From: Proteobacteria bacterium SG_bin5
Lineage (GTDB): Bacteria > Pseudomonadota > Alphaproteobacteria > Sphingomonadales > Sphingomonadaceae
Direction: 5' to 3'
NCBI GenBank assembly: GCA_002083475.1
Contig: LWDI01000038.1
Location: forward strand, 1 to 8,111
DNA: 8,111 nt
Below the pieces are notes generated by a model. That model did not search any database. It worked only from the letters and a program-made list of their open reading frames with translations, and had not been told where the DNA came from. The translations under genes and the position numbers were made by a program. Below are positions 4,939 to 8,111 of the stretch, one piece after another; positions within the stretch are counted from its first letter, which is position 1; every line of letters begins with the position of its first letter.

Positions 4939-5925
4939 ATGCACGGCTGGCTGATCCTCGACAAGCCCTTGGGGCTGGGCTCGACGCAAGCCGTCTCGGC
5001 GGTGAAGCGCGCGCTGCGCGCCGGGGGTTATCCCAAGCTCAAGGTCGGGCATGGCGGCACGCTCGACCCGCTCGCCTCGGGCGTACTGCCGGTCGCGCTG
5101 GGGGAAGCGACCAAGCTCGCCGGGCGGTTGCTCGACAGCGACAAGGTGTATGAGTTCACCATCGCCTTCGGGGTCGAGACCGATACGCTCGATGCGGAAG
5201 GGCAGGGGGTCGCGACGAGCGACGCTCGCCCGACGCTCGGCGAGGTGGAAGCGGTGCTGCCGCGCTTCACCGGCGCGATCGAGCAAGTGCCGCCGGCTTA
5301 TTCGGCGCTGAAGGTGGACGGCGAGCGCGCTTATGATCGCGCCCGCGCCGGGGAGACGGTGGACCTCGCGACGCGCGCGGTGACGATCCACGCCCTCCAA
5401 ATCCTCCCCGTTGACGGGGAGGGGGACCATCGCGAAGCGATGGTGGAGGGGTATCGCCCTCGATCGACCGGGGACACCCCTCCACCGCCTACGGCGGTCC
5501 CCCTCCCCTTACAGGGGAGGATCGATGAGATCACCCTCACCGCGCATGTCTCCAAGGGCACCTATATCCGCAGCCTCGCGCGTGACATCGCCCGCGCGCT
5601 CGGCACCGTCGGCCATGTCAGCTTCCTCCGCCGCGCCCAGGCCGGGCCCTTCGCCCTCGACCAAGCGATTTCGCTGGACAAGCTCGCCGAATTCGGGCAG
5701 GCGGCGCGGCTTCAAGAACTACTCCTGCCATTGGGGGCGGGGCTGGACGGCATCCCGGCTCTATCCCTCACGCCCGATCAGGCAGGGGCGCTCCGCCAGG
5801 GGCGGAAAGCGATCGGGCTCGCCGCCGCCGATGGCCAATATCTCGCGACGCTCGGGAATGCCCCGGTCGCGCTGATCGAACTGGCGGGCGGCACCGGCCG
5901 CGTGCTGCGCGGCTTCAACCCCTGA
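4939..5925 (+). CDS. truB: tRNA pseudouridine-55 synthase, with in-frame repeat insertion
   Basis: Converts uridine 55 of the tRNA T-loop to pseudouridine. It opens HGWLILDKPLGLGST, then the catalytic motif GHGGTLDPLASG with the nucleophile Asp43. KVYEF carries the conserved Tyr71, and SKGTYIRSLARDI carries Arg211. A C-terminal PUA-like region follows from about residue 272. The 328 residues exceed the roughly 290 expected because about 41 residues (155-195), encoded by a palindromic repeat, sit between the strand RAVTIHALQ and DEITLTAHVSKG. The frame is kept on both sides. The ATG at 4939 has no visible Shine-Dalgarno site and no in-frame start lies just upstream; homologues often carry a few more N-terminal residues, so the start is slightly uncertain. 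rpsO follows 16 bp later, probably co-transcribed. Confidence 0.95.
   Translation: MHGWLILDKPLGLGSTQAVSAVKRALRAGGYPKLKVGHGGTLDPLASGVLPVALGEATKLAGRLLDSDKVYEFTIAFGVETDTLDAEGQGVATSDARPTLGEVEAVLPRFTGAIEQVPPAYSALKVDGERAYDRARAGETVDLATRAVTIHALQILPVDGEGDHREAMVEGYRPRSTGDTPPPPTAVPLPLQGRIDEITLTAHVSKGTYIRSLARDIARALGTVGHVSFLRRAQAGPFALDQAISLDKLAEFGQAARLQELLLPLGAGLDGIPALSLTPDQAGALRQGRKAIGLAAADGQYLATLGNAPVALIELAGGTGRVLRGFNP
5401..5522. repeat. Compound palindromic repeat inserted within truB
   Basis: Two inverted copies of one roughly 50-bp element: 5401-5452 and, reversed, 5476-5522, separated by 23 bp. Each runs ATCCTCCCC, small loop, GGGGAGGGGGACC, a variable mini-hairpin, GGTGGAGGGGT. The mini-hairpins differ in sequence yet still pair (CCATCGC-gaa-GCGATGG versus CCGCC-tac-GGCGG), and the outer arms fold as CCTCCCC/GGGGAGG. 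Similar elements are, to my knowledge, widespread between alphaproteobacterial genes. Here it is read through in the truB frame as a Pro/Gly-rich loop without a stop. Confidence 0.85.
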
Positions 5926-5941
5926 TGCCGAGGGAAGAAGA

Positions 5942-6211
5942 ATGTCGATCACCGTCGAGCGCAAGGAAGCGCTGATCAAGGAACATGCCCGCGCCGAGGG
6001 CGACACCGGCAGCCCCGAGGTGCAGATCGCGATCCTCACCGAGCGCATCCAGAATCTCACCCAGCATTTCAAGACGCACGCCAAGGACAATCACTCGCGT
6101 CGCGGCCTGCTGATGCTGGTGAACAAGCGCCGCGCGCTGCTCGATTACCTCCGCAAGAAGGACGGGCCGCGCTATACCGACATCATCGCGAAGCTCGGGC
6201 TTCGTAAGTGA
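5942..6211 (+). CDS. rpsO: 30S ribosomal protein S15
   Basis: Primary 16S rRNA-binding protein of the 30S platform. Its 89 residues are the standard length. Family features include EHARAEGDTGSPEVQIA (about 15-31), LTERIQNLTQHFKTHAKDNHSRRGLL with the conserved HxxDxHSRRGL-type rRNA contact (here HAKDNHSRRGL), and LVNKRRALLDYLRKKD with RYTDIIAKLGLRK at the end. The ATG at 5942 follows GAGGGAAGAAG, a strong ribosome binding site. It lies 16 bp after truB and is followed by a strong terminator, so it likely closes that unit. In Escherichia coli S15 represses its own translation; the 16-bp gap here leaves no room for the same leader fold outside truB. Confidence 0.98.
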   Translation: MSITVERKEALIKEHARAEGDTGSPEVQIAILTERIQNLTQHFKTHAKDNHSRRGLLMLVNKRRALLDYLRKKDGPRYTDIIAKLGLRK

Positions 6212-6215
6212 CCCC

Positions 6216-6240
6216 AGGGGCGGCTTCGGCCGCCCCTTTT
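6216..6240 (+). terminator. Rho-independent terminator after rpsO
   Basis: A 9-bp stem, AGGGGCGGC with GCCGCCCCT, closed by a stable TTCG tetraloop and followed by a T-run (TTTT, 6237-6240). It begins five bases after the rpsO stop. A textbook intrinsic terminator, although partial read-through into pnp is common at this locus in other bacteria. Confidence 0.92.
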
Positions 6241-6439
6241 GCATCGGCCGGGCTTCAAGCCGGGCCGTTCCTGCTCTAAGCCATTGCCGCGCGCGCGACG
6301 AAGCGATCGGCGCGCAGGCGTGAGGCGGCGCAATTCGGCGCCGTCCGTCGGGGATTTTGCCCCGGAACCGCGACGGGCCGGCTAGCCCGTCAATCAGAGG
6401 CCCCGGCCGGCATAGGGCCGCCGGGTGGAAGGAAACATC
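6241..6439 (+). promoter_or_regulatory. Structured leader upstream of pnp
   Basis: About 200 bp without a gene. It holds an imperfect dyad GGCCGGGCTTCAAGCCGGGCC (6246-6266, slightly mispaired), a 5-bp hairpin CGGGG-attttg-CCCCG (6349-6364), a perfect 7-bp hairpin GACGGGC-cggcta-GCCCGTC (6372-6391), and GGCCC/GGGCC (6399-6403 with 6415-6419). The GACGG at 6372 could instead pair with CCGTC at 6341-6345, so two folds compete. In enterobacteria pnp mRNA leaders form RNase III-cut stems used by PNPase to repress itself; a similar role here is inference. I see no clear promoter boxes. The ribosome binding site GGAAGGAAA lies before 6440. Confidence 0.55.

Positions 6440-8111
<1,672 letters not shown>

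Noticed and set aside
4580..4954. Plus-strand open frame of 124 codons between rbfA and truB
   Set aside because: It overlaps the minus-strand gene that has a proper ribosome binding site and a more protein-like sequence, and it runs into truB out of frame. Lower support than the minus-strand reading.

Overview
The window looks like chromosomal DNA of a high-GC alphaproteobacterium, most likely a sphingomonad. The signs are the conserved order infB - rbfA - truB - rpsO - pnp, the style of the IF2, TruB and PNPase sequences, and short palindromic repeats with the GAGCGAAGTCGAG core that I associate with sphingomonads. The lineage call is inference from memory; no database was searched.

Layout: 1-1405 holds the 3' part of infB. 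1406-1572 holds two inverted REP-like palindromes and a terminator-like hairpin that overlaps the stop of the next gene. 1573-2745 (minus) encodes a complete 390-residue contractile-tail sheath protein of the kind found in phage tails and extracellular contractile injection systems, with no other tail gene nearby. 2746-2937 is a divergent intergenic region. 2938-3387 and 3481-3840 (plus) encode two proteins I do not recognise; the first begins in DNA of about 41% GC, the second is a very Ser/Thr-rich, almost uncharged, probably beta-rich protein. 3841-4153 holds a hairpin and the broken start of a glyoxalase/VOC-family gene that runs into rbfA. 4154-4543 is rbfA, followed by a small antisense gene of unknown function (4556-4831) and truB (4939-5925). 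truB carries an in-frame insertion of about 122 bp made of two inverted copies of a hairpin-rich repeat. rpsO (5942-6211) ends at a textbook terminator, and pnp (6440 to the window end) follows a roughly 230-nt structured leader.

The core genes serve translation and RNA turnover: initiation factor IF2, a 30S maturation factor, the tRNA pseudouridine-55 synthase, ribosomal protein S15 and polynucleotide phosphorylase. In many bacteria they form one transcription unit. Here about 2.7 kb of accessory DNA, including an opposite-strand gene, splits infB from rbfA, and a second opposite-strand gene splits rbfA from truB, so the operon's transcription has probably been rewired. The most interesting elements are the orphan sheath cassette and the repeat translated inside truB.
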